From contig JAHHHI010000055.1 in assembly GCA_019359435.1 (NCBI GenBank), forward strand, positions 186,001 through 250,000: a DNA stretch of 64,000 nt, written 5' to 3'. Of the stretch, positions 53,686 to 63,302 are shown in pieces. Each line of letters begins with the position of its first letter. Position 1 is the first letter of the stretch. The position numbers and the translations under genes are program-made. The stretch comes from Kaiparowitsia implicata GSE-PSE-MK54-09C. Its GTDB lineage: Bacteria > Cyanobacteriota > Cyanobacteriia > Elainellales > Elainellaceae. The notes under the pieces are model-generated. The model made no database searches, was not told the origin of the DNA, and was given only the letters and a program-made list of their open reading frames with translations.

Positions 53686-54774
53686 ATGGAGATTGGTGTT
53701 CCAAAAGAAATTAAGGATCTGGAATTCCGGGTTGGGCTGAGCCCTGCTAGCGTGCGTGTCTTAACAGAAGCCGGACATACTGTTGCGGTCGAAACCCAGG
53801 CTGGGGCTGGGTCAGGATTCACTGATGCCGAGTATGAAGCCGTAGGCGCGCACATTGTGCCAACAGCAGCAGCGGCCTGGAGCCAGCCCATGGTGGTAAA
53901 AGTCAAAGAGCCGCTGCCGCCAGAATATCCTCTGATGCAGAAGGAGCAATTGCTGTTTACCTATCTGCATCTGGCAGCCGCGCGGGGGCTTACCGAGCAG
54001 CTGATGCAGGCTGGGGTTACGGCGATCGCCTATGAAACGGTAGAGCTGCCAAACCGCACGCTGCCGTTGCTGACGCCCATGAGCATCATTGCAGGACGGC
54101 TGTCTGTGCAGTTTGGGGCACGATTTTTAGAAAAGCAGCAGGGTGGACGCGGCGTTTTGCTCGGTGGCGTACCGGGGGTCAGCCCAGGCCGGGTGGTGGT
54201 TTTGGGGGGTGGCGTGGTGGGAACTGAAGCCGCCAAGATGGCGGTGGGGTTGGGTGCCCAAGTCCAAATTTTTGATATCAATGTGGAGCGGCTGTCTTAT
54301 CTAGAAACGCTGTTTGGCTCGCGGGTGGAGTTGCTCTATAGCAGTCCTGTGCTGATTGAAGGGGCGATCGCCCAGGCCGATCTGGTGATTGGTGCAGTGC
54401 TGGTGCCTGGGCGCAAAGCTCCCACGCTGGTTTCTGCCGCAATGGTAGACACCATGCGTCCGGGTTCGGTGATTGTGGATGTCGCCGTCGATCAAGGAGG
54501 CTGTGTCGAAACGCTAAAGCCCACCTCCCACAGTCAGCCCACTTACACCGTCTCTGATGTGGTGCACTACGGCGTGCCCAATATGCCGGGTGCTGTTCCC
54601 TGGACGGCAACACAGGCGCTCAACAACAGCACCCTGCCCTATGTAGCTAAGCTTGCCAACCACGGCCTTCGGGCATTGGAGATGGATGCCGCCCTGGCAA
54701 AGGGGTTAAATGTTCAGCAGCAGCAGCTTGTGCATCCAGCCGTGCAGCAGGTCTTTCCAGATTTGGTGAAATAG
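53686..54774 (+). CDS. ald: Alanine dehydrogenase
   Basis: NAD-dependent enzyme interconverting alanine with pyruvate plus ammonia. 362 residues, normal length. Conserved blocks: MEIGVPKEIKDLEFRVGLSP, FTYLHLAA with the substrate-binding region, GRVVVLGGGVVGTEAAKMAVGLGA (Rossmann GxGxxG-like, about 168-190), QADLVIGAVLVPGRKAPTLV and VDVAVDQGGCVET. AGAGG six bases before the ATG is a good ribosome site. Monocistronic. Confidence 0.96.
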   Translation: MEIGVPKEIKDLEFRVGLSPASVRVLTEAGHTVAVETQAGAGSGFTDAEYEAVGAHIVPTAAAAWSQPMVVKVKEPLPPEYPLMQKEQLLFTYLHLAAARGLTEQLMQAGVTAIAYETVELPNRTLPLLTPMSIIAGRLSVQFGARFLEKQQGGRGVLLGGVPGVSPGRVVVLGGGVVGTEAAKMAVGLGAQVQIFDINVERLSYLETLFGSRVELLYSSPVLIEGAIAQADLVIGAVLVPGRKAPTLVSAAMVDTMRPGSVIVDVAVDQGGCVETLKPTSHSQPTYTVSDVVHYGVPNMPGAVPWTATQALNNSTLPYVAKLANHGLRALEMDAALAKGLNVQQQQLVHPAVQQVFPDLVK

Positions 54775-55064
54775 TGTGGCTAGGTTGATTGGCCTGAATT
54801 GACTCGAACTGACCAGATGAGTGCATGTCCTGATCAGACAAAATCAACATAACCGCTAGAGAGCGCTCTCTGGAGGGTTTTGAGACTGTTTGACTCCGGC
54901 TGCTCATCCCCCTTGCGGCCTAGGCTTTACGGGCTAAACTTGCCCATTTGTACCGATAGAGTAGCAGCAGAGCACTTGCATAGAATAGGATGAATATCCA
55001 GCATTGCCGAGACTTGTGCTCGGTTTAACGCTACAGCCCTGGTTCTATTAGGTTCAAGCTGACT

Positions 55065-56366
55065 ATGTCCGCAGCGATCGCCCTCTTTGCCCATCCATCT
55101 CAATTTGACACCCTGCTGGGATTTGTGCGCCAGCACAAGCCCGTGCTGATGCGCTATCGGCTGCTGGCCACTGCGGAGATTGGGCAGCAGTTGCGTGAGG
55201 CACTCGGGCTTTCAGTGGAACAGGTGGCCTCTGTTGAACAGGGGGGAGCGCTCCAACTGGCGGCGGCTGTTGTGTCGGGGCAGGTGACCTTAGTCGTGGC
55301 ACTCCTCGATCCGAGTGCTGTGACTGGGCTAGATGGGGAGCCTCTGCTCCGGGCTTGTGCGCTCCACAATGTGGCATTGGCGACCAACTTGGCGACGGCA
55401 GAAGCGATCGCCACTCATTTAGCCCAATCGCGTGTGGCGCATCTCATCTTCAACCCCGTGGCGGGTCGGGGCATCGGCGAACAAGACTTAGTGCTGATTC
55501 AGCAAGAGCTGAGTCCTCATCTGCACTTAGAGACCCACATTACTGACGCCACCACGCAGATTGACGCCTTGGTGCAGGCGGCAGTTGCGGCTCAGGCTGA
55601 TGTGGTGATTGCATCGGGCGGCGACGGCACCGTTTCTGAAGTAGCCCGCTGTCTGGCGGGGACTCAGGTGCCCTTGGGGGTAATTGCTCGGGGCACGGCC
55701 AACGCCTTTGCCACGTCCCTCAGCATTCCTTCGGCGATCGCCCCCTTGCCCGCCCCCATTCGCGACGCCTGCCAGGTGATTTTGGCTGGCAAAACGCGCA
55801 CCATTGATGTGGCCACCAGCAATGGTCAGGTGTTTACCCTGCTGGCCGCCATTGGTTATGAGGCTGAGACCGTCGAACGCGCCACCCGTGAACTCAAGAA
55901 TCGTTGGGGCGCGCTGGCTTATCTGCTAGCTGGCTGGCAACAGCTCAATGAAGAAAACTTGTTTGACGTAGAGATCGAGGTGAATGGTGAAGTGCGTCAG
56001 TTAGAGGCAGGTGCAATCACCATTGCCAACGCTGCGCCCCCCACCTCAATCCTGGCGCAGGGTGCAGGGGAAGTCGTCTGCGATGATGGCAAGCTTGATG
56101 TCACGATTGCTAGCGCAGACAGTAAGCTGCAGGCTATTCAGACCATGTTTGGAATGCTGGGTTCAGCGATGGTCAAGGCCAATCGCGACCCCAACCAGCC
56201 CGAAGCGGCAATGCGTGAGCTGCCCAATGTGGTGCATCTCTACGTAGAACGCATCAAGGTCACCACGAATCCGCCTCAAAAGGTCGTGATCGATGGCGAT
56301 CCGGTTGGGACGACGCCAATTGAAGTGTCCTGTATTCCTGGAGCCCTCAACGTGCTGGTGCCCTAA
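55065..56366 (+). CDS. Fusion: MGS-like domain + diacylglycerol/lipid kinase
   Basis: 433 residues. Residues 1-125 align with methylglyoxal synthase (IALFAHPSQFDTLLGFVRQHKP, ALLDPSAV, VALATNLATAEAI). His10 matches E. coli His19, but the position of the catalytic Asp71 is Ala62 (QGGALQ instead of GGDQQ), and His98 appears lost. Residues 125-433 form a YegS/DgkB-type lipid kinase with FNPVAGRG and GGDGTVSE (186-193), intact. The protein is therefore probably a lipid kinase whose MGS-like domain is regulatory or inactive. Two bases separate it from the response regulator behind it. Confidence 0.88.
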   Translation: MSAAIALFAHPSQFDTLLGFVRQHKPVLMRYRLLATAEIGQQLREALGLSVEQVASVEQGGALQLAAAVVSGQVTLVVALLDPSAVTGLDGEPLLRACALHNVALATNLATAEAIATHLAQSRVAHLIFNPVAGRGIGEQDLVLIQQELSPHLHLETHITDATTQIDALVQAAVAAQADVVIASGGDGTVSEVARCLAGTQVPLGVIARGTANAFATSLSIPSAIAPLPAPIRDACQVILAGKTRTIDVATSNGQVFTLLAAIGYEAETVERATRELKNRWGALAYLLAGWQQLNEENLFDVEIEVNGEVRQLEAGAITIANAAPPTSILAQGAGEVVCDDGKLDVTIASADSKLQAIQTMFGMLGSAMVKANRDPNQPEAAMRELPNVVHLYVERIKVTTNPPQKVVIDGDPVGTTPIEVSCIPGALNVLVP

Positions 56367-56368
56367 GC

Positions 56369-57073
56369 ATGCGGATTTTGCTGGTTGATGATGAAGTCGA
56401 GTTGACTGATCCGCTTAGCCTAGTGTTACAGCGTGAGGGGTACCAAGTGGATGTGGCCCATACGGGACAGGAGGGTAGCACCCTGGCACAGCAGGGCGGT
56501 TACGAGCTATTAATCTTGGACTGGATGCTGCCCTATCAATCTGGTTTGGATATCTGTCGCCATATTCGGCAGAGGGGCGATCGCACTCCAGTCCTCTTTC
56601 TGACCGCCAAAGATACCGTAAATGACCGCGTGGAAGGGTTGGACGCTGGAGCCGATGATTACATCGTCAAGCCTTTTGAATTGCGAGAGCTATTGGCGCG
56701 AGTGCGGGCTCTGCTGCGACGCCCTCCTACGTTAGAGCCATCCTCTGCCTCTGTTCGCCTCAGCGTTGCAGACTTGATGCTAGATATTGAGAACCAGCTT
56801 GCGTTCCGGGGCGATCGCACCCTCGATCTTTCTGAGAAAGAAACCCAACTGCTGGCCTATTTCATGCGCCATCCCAATCAATTGCTCAGCCATGACCAAA
56901 TTTATCAACAGGTGTGGTGCGACGGCGAAAAACCTAGCAGCAACGCCCTCGCGGCCCAAATTCGATTGCTGCGTCGCAAAGTCGATCCGCCTCAGACGAC
57001 TGCACTCATCCACACCGTCTACGGCAAAGGCTATCGCTTTGGGCCATCTAGTGAGCCATTTGGCTCATCGTGA
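56369..57073 (+). CDS. OmpR-family response regulator, RppA-like
   Basis: A 234-residue two-component regulator. Receiver domain 1-118: acidic pocket Asp7/Asp8, phospho-acceptor Asp51 in LILDWMLP, TAKD and YIVKPFE. Winged-helix DNA-binding domain about 130-230 (LSEKETQLLAYFMRHPNQLLSHDQIYQQVW, VYGKGYRFG). It begins two bases after the MGS-kinase gene, so they are cotranscribed. No histidine kinase follows, so the partner is elsewhere. The sequence resembles the regulators labelled RppA in cyanobacteria, but the identity is uncertain. Confidence 0.88.
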   Translation: MRILLVDDEVELTDPLSLVLQREGYQVDVAHTGQEGSTLAQQGGYELLILDWMLPYQSGLDICRHIRQRGDRTPVLFLTAKDTVNDRVEGLDAGADDYIVKPFELRELLARVRALLRRPPTLEPSSASVRLSVADLMLDIENQLAFRGDRTLDLSEKETQLLAYFMRHPNQLLSHDQIYQQVWCDGEKPSSNALAAQIRLLRRKVDPPQTTALIHTVYGKGYRFGPSSEPFGSS

Positions 57074-57195
57074 AGTCTCAAAAACTGAAGCGCTGGGCAT
57101 GACTGAAACGTCAAACCAGCGCTTCAAGCGTCGCAAAATAACTATTGCAAGGGCACGATCCAGATGTAATCAACCCTAGTTCGGGCTAGGACGAA

Positions 57196-57287
57196 GTGAG
57201 TGCGATCGCGTTGTTGCAGCTCCGCAGCGCAGAGTGAAACAAACCTAAACCGTGCTGCCCGCATTGCAGGCAGCACGGTTTAGGTAA
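57196..57287. repeat. Truncated family 1 element (minus orientation) interrupted by copy C
   Basis: In reverse it carries the hairpin with arms CCTAAACCGTGCTGCC (57243-57284) and the half-hairpin GCGTTGTTGCAGC, as in the copy at 53470. Its outer end is missing because copy C starts immediately after it, so copy C appears to have landed within it. Confidence 0.6.
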
Positions 57288-57408
57288 CCTGAGTTCGGGA
57301 TAAGCTCAAACCCTTAATGTGCCGTGCGCGTCGCGTACGGCACATTAAGGGTTTTGGGGCATCGCGCGTCGCGCGATGCCCCAAAACCCTCTTAACCCGA
57401 ACTGACGT
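57288..57408. repeat. Palindromic element, family 1, copy C (reverse orientation)
   Basis: 121 bp, the reverse complement of copies A and B with few differences (one is GCGTACGG in the second palindrome). Flanking direct repeat TAGGTA (57281-57286 and 57409-57414), one base apart from the element on the left. A further hairpin-less copy lies at 57427-57462. Confidence 0.83.
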
Positions 57409-57426
57409 TAGGTAGTTGGCAAACCG

Positions 57427-57462
57427 ACGTTAAGACGGGTTTGAGGTTATCCCAAACTCAGG
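57427..57462. repeat. Short hairpin-less family 1 remnant
   Basis: Right end GAGGTTATCCCAAACTCAGG matches the family 1 right end, and a shortened left part contains ACGTTAAGACGGG. It overlaps the last codons of the BY-kinase gene (stop at 57458). Boundaries are approximate. Confidence 0.45.
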
Positions 57463-59821
57463 TTGATGAGGATACAGAATTGGGCTCCACGGATATCGTC
57501 ATCCCTGGCACATCGGCAAAGCTCCCAGATGGCTGAGGATACAGCACCTCATTCATCACTGGGTCAAACACGTTTTCGCCATCGGAGCGGTTCCAGTGGT
57601 CGCGGGTTTTCGTGATCTTTTGGCGATCGAGGTTGGCGATCGCCCCGACAACAGTCAGCCCATATTCCTCAATTTGCCGCATCGTCGCTTTGGCGCGGGC
57701 GCGACTGGTGTGATGAATGCCGACTACCAGCAACATGCCATCAGCGCAGGCCGCTAGAAAGTTAGCATCGATCGCCTGCTGCATCCCGGGCGTATCGTAA
57801 ATCACTAGGTCATAGGATTGGTGCAGCGCGTCCAACGCTTGTCGCAGATGGGGAGACGCGAGCAATCGAGTGGTGCCCGGCTTGCAGTCGCCTGTTGTGA
57901 GCACATGGAGATTTTCTGCACCCGGGATAGCCTGCGCTACCCCGGCTCCTGCATCCCCCCGCAACACATCACTAAAGCCCTTTAGGTTAGGCAGTCCCAG
58001 ATGGGTATGAAGCTGGGGCGATCGCAAATTTGCATCTACCAGCAGCACTCGCTGCCCAGTGCCAGCGGCCGTTTCAGCCAGATTTAAGGCCACTGTAGTC
58101 TTGCCATCGCCTGCATCTGCAGAACTAATGATGAGCGATCGCAACTGGGGCTGCTCGGGTAAAAAGCGTAGATTGGCGAATAGCCCACTAAATACATCTT
58201 GCACTTTGAGGATTTCGGGATGTAACTCTTGCTCAGACGCTCGTCCCAGTAGTGACTGCACCCAAAAGCCCCGCGATGGGTCTTCTTGACGACAGCGGGG
58301 AATCGTGGCCAGCAGCGGCTCGGGCATCAAGTCGTCTACATCTTTTGGTCCAAAGAACCGATCCTGAATTCGCTCAATCAGCAATGCTGCACCCGCACTC
58401 AGCACAAAGCCTGCAACCACGCCCACAATCAGCTTTTTCCCCGAATCCATCGGAATCGCAATCGGCGTGCCATCTGGCAGTCGCGGCAATCGCGGTTCTG
58501 ATACGACTTCCCAGGGCACTTGGGTTTGGGCTGCAGCCACCCGCAGCGATTCTCGCTGGCTCAATAGTTGATCTAACGTGCGTGTGGCAATGCCTAGCTG
58601 CCGCTGCAGTTCGTTAAACCGTTTTGAAATCATGGGAAACTGCTGCACCTGCTGCTCGAACTGCAGCCGCGTTTGAGACAAAAACCGGCTCCGCACTTCT
58701 AACACCTGTAATTCGTTGTTGGCAGATACCAATTGCTGAATCATGCCTTGGCGCACGCCGTCTTGTACAAGCCCTAGCTGCGAATTAGGATCCACCCCAA
58801 CCGATGTGCCAAGAATTTGTTGCCCCTGCTCTGCAGCTAGACCTGCCAGATTGTCGCGTTTTTGCTGTAGCCGCTGCAAGGCGGGGCTTTCTGCGGTAAA
58901 TCGCACTGACTCCAGCGCCATCTGGCTATCAATTTCACTCAGGCTGCCGAGAATCTGCTGATAGCGCGGATTTTGACTCAGTGCAGATACGGCGATCGCC
59001 TCTTCTGGCGTCAATCGCAGCTGGTTTTGCAGCAGTGTATAAACTTGTCGCGTTTCTTGTAGTTCTCGCTGTGCGGCCAGTTGCTGGTTTGCCACATCAT
59101 TTAACTGCCCGACAATCTGCTGAGCTTGCGATGCCGGATCTAACAAATCGTAGGTCTGCTGTAGCTCCTGCAATTCTCCTTGGAGTGCATCAACCCGGGC
59201 CTGCAAGCCCGGTAGCTGATCTTCAATGAACTTAACGCCTTCGCTAATGCGGGTTTTGCGATCCTCTAAGCTATAGCGTAAATACTTTTTCGCCAATTCC
59301 TGCAGCACCAGGTCTACTTGGTCTGGGTCGTAGCCCTGATAGGTCACGTCTAAAATTCGCGTCTCAGTTGTGCGACTCTTACCGCCGCTGCGCACAATCA
59401 AAATACCTGAAAACAGCTCGCCATAGCTAAAGTTAGGGAACTCCGCCACAACCGCCTCATACACGTCGTCTAGCACACGCGGACTGCGAAGAATTTCAAG
59501 CTGAGTAGGATAGTCGAGCTTAAAAATATTTTCGTTCGGCACGCCGCCATCGGTTCTTGACAGAGTGGTGGGCTCAGCAATGCGTGCTTCAGACGTAACA
59601 GGTTCTACTAGCAGCCGAAAACTCCCTTGATAGAGGGGTGGCGTCGATGCGCCAGACATCCAGGCGACTACAGCAAGCGTGCCAGTGACCCCTGAAATCA
59701 GCCATGCCTTGCGCTGAAGCGTCCGAATGATTGGCCAAATGGGTGACACTTTCTTGGGCTTTTTGGGAGATTCGTCTACCTCATCAAAGCCAGAATCTTG
59801 AAACTCTAGGTCGTTGTCCAT
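57458..59821 (-). CDS. Polysaccharide chain-length/BY-kinase (Wzc-like)
   Basis: Inner-membrane polysaccharide co-polymerase fused to a tyrosine autokinase. 787 residues from MDNDLEFQDSGFDEVDE. Chain-length domain: membrane segment about 36-55, long coiled coil (about 165-410), and second membrane segment about 455-475. Kinase: Walker A ADAGDGKTTVA (about 570-580), Walker A' LLVDANLRSP and Walker B VIYDTPG. The C-terminal tail has only one or two Tyr (VLYPQPSG) rather than the cluster of classic BY-kinases, so autophosphorylation may be limited. The frame reaches 25 codons further upstream. It lies 58 bp behind the export gene on the same strand. Confidence 0.88.
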   Translation of the reverse strand: MDNDLEFQDSGFDEVDESPKKPKKVSPIWPIIRTLQRKAWLISGVTGTLAVVAWMSGASTPPLYQGSFRLLVEPVTSEARIAEPTTLSRTDGGVPNENIFKLDYPTQLEILRSPRVLDDVYEAVVAEFPNFSYGELFSGILIVRSGGKSRTTETRILDVTYQGYDPDQVDLVLQELAKKYLRYSLEDRKTRISEGVKFIEDQLPGLQARVDALQGELQELQQTYDLLDPASQAQQIVGQLNDVANQQLAAQRELQETRQVYTLLQNQLRLTPEEAIAVSALSQNPRYQQILGSLSEIDSQMALESVRFTAESPALQRLQQKRDNLAGLAAEQGQQILGTSVGVDPNSQLGLVQDGVRQGMIQQLVSANNELQVLEVRSRFLSQTRLQFEQQVQQFPMISKRFNELQRQLGIATRTLDQLLSQRESLRVAAAQTQVPWEVVSEPRLPRLPDGTPIAIPMDSGKKLIVGVVAGFVLSAGAALLIERIQDRFFGPKDVDDLMPEPLLATIPRCRQEDPSRGFWVQSLLGRASEQELHPEILKVQDVFSGLFANLRFLPEQPQLRSLIISSADAGDGKTTVALNLAETAAGTGQRVLLVDANLRSPQLHTHLGLPNLKGFSDVLRGDAGAGVAQAIPGAENLHVLTTGDCKPGTTRLLASPHLRQALDALHQSYDLVIYDTPGMQQAIDANFLAACADGMLLVVGIHHTSRARAKATMRQIEEYGLTVVGAIANLDRQKITKTRDHWNRSDGENVFDPVMNEVLYPQPSGSFADVPGMTISVEPNSVSSST

Positions 59822-59879
59822 GGTGTTTGTTGAGAAGAAATTACTCTGGAGTCTGCTCCCTGATGCCAGTCTGAGCGGG

Positions 59880-61085
59880 CTAACGCCCGAATCCAAATAA
59901 ACGAAGGATCGCGAATGCGCCGTTAATCGGGGTTAATAGGGTATTCAAGAAGTCGCTGGTGCGGGCAGTGGTTGATCGGTTGACAATGACAATATCGCTA
60001 CTGCGCAGCGGTGGATTCTCGGCGGCGTCGATGCCTGTGGCAAAATCAATGTCGATGTCTCGTTTTGAGATACTGCCATCTGGGTTAATGCGAACTAATT
60101 CGACTTCGCCGCGGCGAGCGCGGGTGTTATTGAACCCACCTGCCGCAAGAATGGCTTGGTTAAGGGGCGTGTTGGGTGGCACTTCGATGATGCCAGGCCG
60201 CACGACCTCACCCACGACGTTGACGCGGATAGAGGTTGGAGAGAAGGTGGTAGATGCAAGCTGGGAAGCTTCGAGCGGAGTGCGGGCGATCGCCTCTGGC
60301 ACATAGAGCGTGTCTCCGTCCCGCAACACCACATCCTGCGCCAGTTCCCCAGTCTGCAAAAACGACCACAAATTCACCCGTAGTGGCTCGTCTTGCGGTG
60401 AATCTGTGGCTCGGCGAATTTCAATGCTTTGAATGTCTGCCATCTGCGTGATGCCGCCTGCCGCCTGCATGGCTTGCGTGACGGTATAACGCTGGGCTGC
60501 GCCGCCGCTGATGTTGGCATCCACGGTATAGACCCCCGGGCGGTTCACCTGCCCGACCACGCCAATGCGAAGAGGGCGGGGTGCCAGCAAGCTCACTGTA
60601 ATGAGTGGGTCGTTGATGAAGCGCGAATATTCAGTGGCGATCGCCGCTGCTGCTTGCTCCTGTGTCAGGTTTTTAACCGAAATTTTGCCTACCCACGGCA
60701 AATTTAAGGAGCCATCTAACAACACGGTATAACGGCCATTGGCCCCGCTAAACTCTGGCACATCAAAAATATCGATCTGTATGCTGTCGCCTGCGCCTAG
60801 GGTATAGGGTTGGGGCTCTAAATCGACCTGCGTTGCCCCTGGCGAGAACGGTGCGAAACGAATACCATCAATTCCTTCACCAACCGGTTGGAGTTCTGCA
60901 CCCGGCATCGTTTGAAGCTGCGACGGCTCGGGGGTTGCTTGGGGCAACGGTGTCATAAATTCTGATGGTGCTGTCTCAGACTGAAGCGGTGGTACTTGTG
61001 CCTGCAGTGCTGTCGCTTTTAGCCCCGTTGCCAGTACTATCACAACCAAGCTAGGGGCTATCCGTAAAATTGGGCGTATAACCAT
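59880..61085 (-). CDS. Polysaccharide export protein (Wza-like, SLBB)
   Basis: Periplasmic/outer-membrane export channel subunit. 401 residues. ATG 61085 gives a signal peptide (about 1-30, ending ATALQAQ); the TTG at 61094 is a weaker choice. After a Pro/Gln-rich stretch come the polysaccharide export domain (about 88-175, YTLGAGDSIQIDIFDVPEFSG, LNLPWVGKISVKNLT) and two SLBB domains (about 180-265, IGVVGQVNRPGVYTV; and about 290-370, INVVGEVVRPGIIEV). No lipobox Cys is visible. First gene of the operon with the BY-kinase; together they form a Wza-Wzc export pair. Confidence 0.9.
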   Translation of the reverse strand: MVIRPILRIAPSLVVIVLATGLKATALQAQVPPLQSETAPSEFMTPLPQATPEPSQLQTMPGAELQPVGEGIDGIRFAPFSPGATQVDLEPQPYTLGAGDSIQIDIFDVPEFSGANGRYTVLLDGSLNLPWVGKISVKNLTQEQAAAAIATEYSRFINDPLITVSLLAPRPLRIGVVGQVNRPGVYTVDANISGGAAQRYTVTQAMQAAGGITQMADIQSIEIRRATDSPQDEPLRVNLWSFLQTGELAQDVVLRDGDTLYVPEAIARTPLEASQLASTTFSPTSIRVNVVGEVVRPGIIEVPPNTPLNQAILAAGGFNNTRARRGEVELVRINPDGSISKRDIDIDFATGIDAAENPPLRSSDIVIVNRSTTARTSDFLNTLLTPINGAFAILRLFGFGR

Positions 61086-61979
61086 TGGGACCAAACCACC
61101 TGCATTTATTGGGACAACACAACAACTAAATCTGAAATCTAATCAGTTTTGAACAACCATGAAGATGCATGTTTAGCGTTCCCAATGTTCGAGCCATTCT
61201 ACCAATCGGCTCAACTAATAAGCCTGCATTTCTGGTTGTGCATCAGTAGATTTACCGTAGAAACTTATATCAGATTTGACAAATTCTTTATGAATGTGTG
61301 ACTTACATAAACTAAAAGACAGAATTATGTCCAGCCATTCCTCTTTGCGTTATCAAGCATTGATTTCAGGGCAGTATGATCTCGTGCTTGTCTTGCACAT
61401 CCATCTTGCGCAAAGGCTTTGACGTAGTTAATAGTTTGAGTGCATCTCCATTTTGTGAGTCGGCCCATCTTTGGGAAGAGCATGGCTCTACCTCCCCTAA
61501 CCCATTCTCCCTTTTTGGGAAAAGAGGAGCTGGATTCAAAGTCTCTCTCTGGGAGAGGGCCTCAGGGTAAGGGCTACAAGAAAGAGTGGGATGCAACCAG
61601 TAATTCACTAATGAATGTTGGATTGACACCCGTTTGAATGCACGCTGCTATCTGGGGTCTGATTGATACATACAGTTCACTCATTGACTACGAGTAATTG
61701 ACTTAGCCAAGCCACCGCAGTACAGAGTCCTGTGTTGCCTGACAAGCGCTTCTATAAGGACTTCTACTTTTGAGGCTAGTTGTTGGACATTAAGTAAGAT
61801 TGCTGAGAACCCCTTGCTTGATTTGTATGAAGACTTAGTATTTTCTTCTAGCTTTTTATGGAACTGAGTGATGCAGAAGCTAAAAAAAAACAGCCTCGTT
61901 CGTAGGTTCTAATCTAGTTAAATTCACTTAAAAATTTTGAAAGCAACGAGTCACTCTTTCCTAATTAGCAGCCACTGTA
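61086..61979. other. Divergent intergenic region with a C-rich repeat
   Basis: About 890 bp between the divergent export and glycosyltransferase genes. At 61488-61575 lies a degenerate inverted repeat of the C-rich class common in cyanobacterial intergenic DNA (CCTCCCCTAACCCATTCTCC ... CTGGGAGAGGG). The rest is AT-rich. Weak 60-90 codon frames across the repeat are not real genes. Confidence 0.5.
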
Positions 61980-63266
61980 ATGACAATTGCTTATCTTATT
62001 AACCAGTACCCCAAGGTTAGCCATAGTTTTATTCGGCGTGAAATTGCGGCATTGGAAGCTCAGGGTATTCCGATCGCACGGTTTTCAATTCGGCCTTGCC
62101 GAGAAGAACTAGTCGATGGGGAGGATCAGGCTGAAGCTGCAAAGACCCATGCCGTTTTAGATGCAGGAATTCCAGCTCTTTTATTCAGCGTTGCCATCGT
62201 GGCGATCGCCCAGCCCCTGCAGATGGTTCGAGCGATAAAACTGGCTCTCCGGGTAGGGCGACGCTCTCAGCGAGGCGTGCTGCGGCATCTGTTCTATCTG
62301 ATTGAAGCTTGCTATCTGCGGCGTGAATTTTCAGCGCGCGGTATTCGTCATGTCCACGCTCACTTTGGCACCAATTCCACGACTGTAGCCATGCTATGTC
62401 GAACGCTAAGAGGCCCAACCTACAGCTTTACCGCCCATGGCCCTGAAGAGTTTGACATGCCCCTAACGCTCTCGTTGACTGACAAAATTGAGCAGGCTGC
62501 GTTTGTTGTTGCGATTAGCTCTTTTGGCAAAAGCCAGCTATATCGCTGGTGCGATCGCTGTCATTGGTCAAAGATTCACATCGTCCGATGTGGTGTTGAC
62601 GCTAAGTATCTAGGGACGACTCTCACCCCCGTTCCTGATACTCCCAATCTGGTCTGCATTGGTCGTCTATGTGAACAAAAGGGACATTTGCTGTTGCTAG
62701 AGGCTGCTGCAAAGCTAGCTGCTCAGGGTGTTTTCTTCAGGTTATTGCTAGTCGGCGATGGCCCCCTTAGGGCAGATGTTGAAGCTTTGATTCAAGAACA
62801 TCGCTTAGGTCAGCATGTGAACATCACCGGCTGGGCCAGTGGCTCACAAATCCAAGACTACTTGCTAAAGTCGCGTGCGATGGTATTGCCTAGCTTTGCC
62901 GAGGGCTTACCCGTCGTCATTATGGAGGCGCTGGCCCTAGGGCGTCCTGTGATCAGCACCTATGTAGCGGGTATCCCAGAATTGGTTGAGCCAGGTAAAT
63001 GCGGCTGGCTAGTGCCACCGGGGTCTGTGGATGAGTTGGCGATCGCCATGCAGCAAGCTCTCACTACTCCCCAATCTCATTTGCAGAAGATGGGTGAGCA
63101 GGGACGGAAGCAAGCACTACAAAACCACAATATATCGAGTGAAGTGAAAACTCTTGCAGCGTTGTTTGCAAGTCAAATTCAAGCCAATATAACAGCACTG
63201 ATAACCCCTGCGATCGCTTTCAAAACGACTCAATCTCACGGGTCAGTTGAAGTGAAGAAAGTCTAG
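61980..63266 (+). CDS. Glycosyltransferase family 4
   Basis: Retaining GT-B transferase of 428 residues, probably a colanic-acid-type (WcaL-like) enzyme building an exopolysaccharide repeat. Starts MTIAYLINQYPKVSHSFIRREI, then VHAHFGTNSTTVAMLCRTL; donor-binding EX7E motif with Glu308 and Glu316 (EGLPVVIMEAL), preceded by LVCIGRLCEQKGHLLLLEA. Fits the export locus around it. Acceptor and donor sugars cannot be inferred. Confidence 0.9.
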   Translation: MTIAYLINQYPKVSHSFIRREIAALEAQGIPIARFSIRPCREELVDGEDQAEAAKTHAVLDAGIPALLFSVAIVAIAQPLQMVRAIKLALRVGRRSQRGVLRHLFYLIEACYLRREFSARGIRHVHAHFGTNSTTVAMLCRTLRGPTYSFTAHGPEEFDMPLTLSLTDKIEQAAFVVAISSFGKSQLYRWCDRCHWSKIHIVRCGVDAKYLGTTLTPVPDTPNLVCIGRLCEQKGHLLLLEAAAKLAAQGVFFRLLLVGDGPLRADVEALIQEHRLGQHVNITGWASGSQIQDYLLKSRAMVLPSFAEGLPVVIMEALALGRPVISTYVAGIPELVEPGKCGWLVPPGSVDELAIAMQQALTTPQSHLQKMGEQGRKQALQNHNISSEVKTLAALFASQIQANITALITPAIAFKTTQSHGSVEVKKV

Positions 63267-63302
63267 GTATCGCTAAAGCATTCTGCGTCAACAAGGTTAT
63301 TC

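Noticed and set aside
61366-61629. 87-codon frame over the C-rich repeat
   Set aside because: Product of the inverted repeat, which reads open on both strands.
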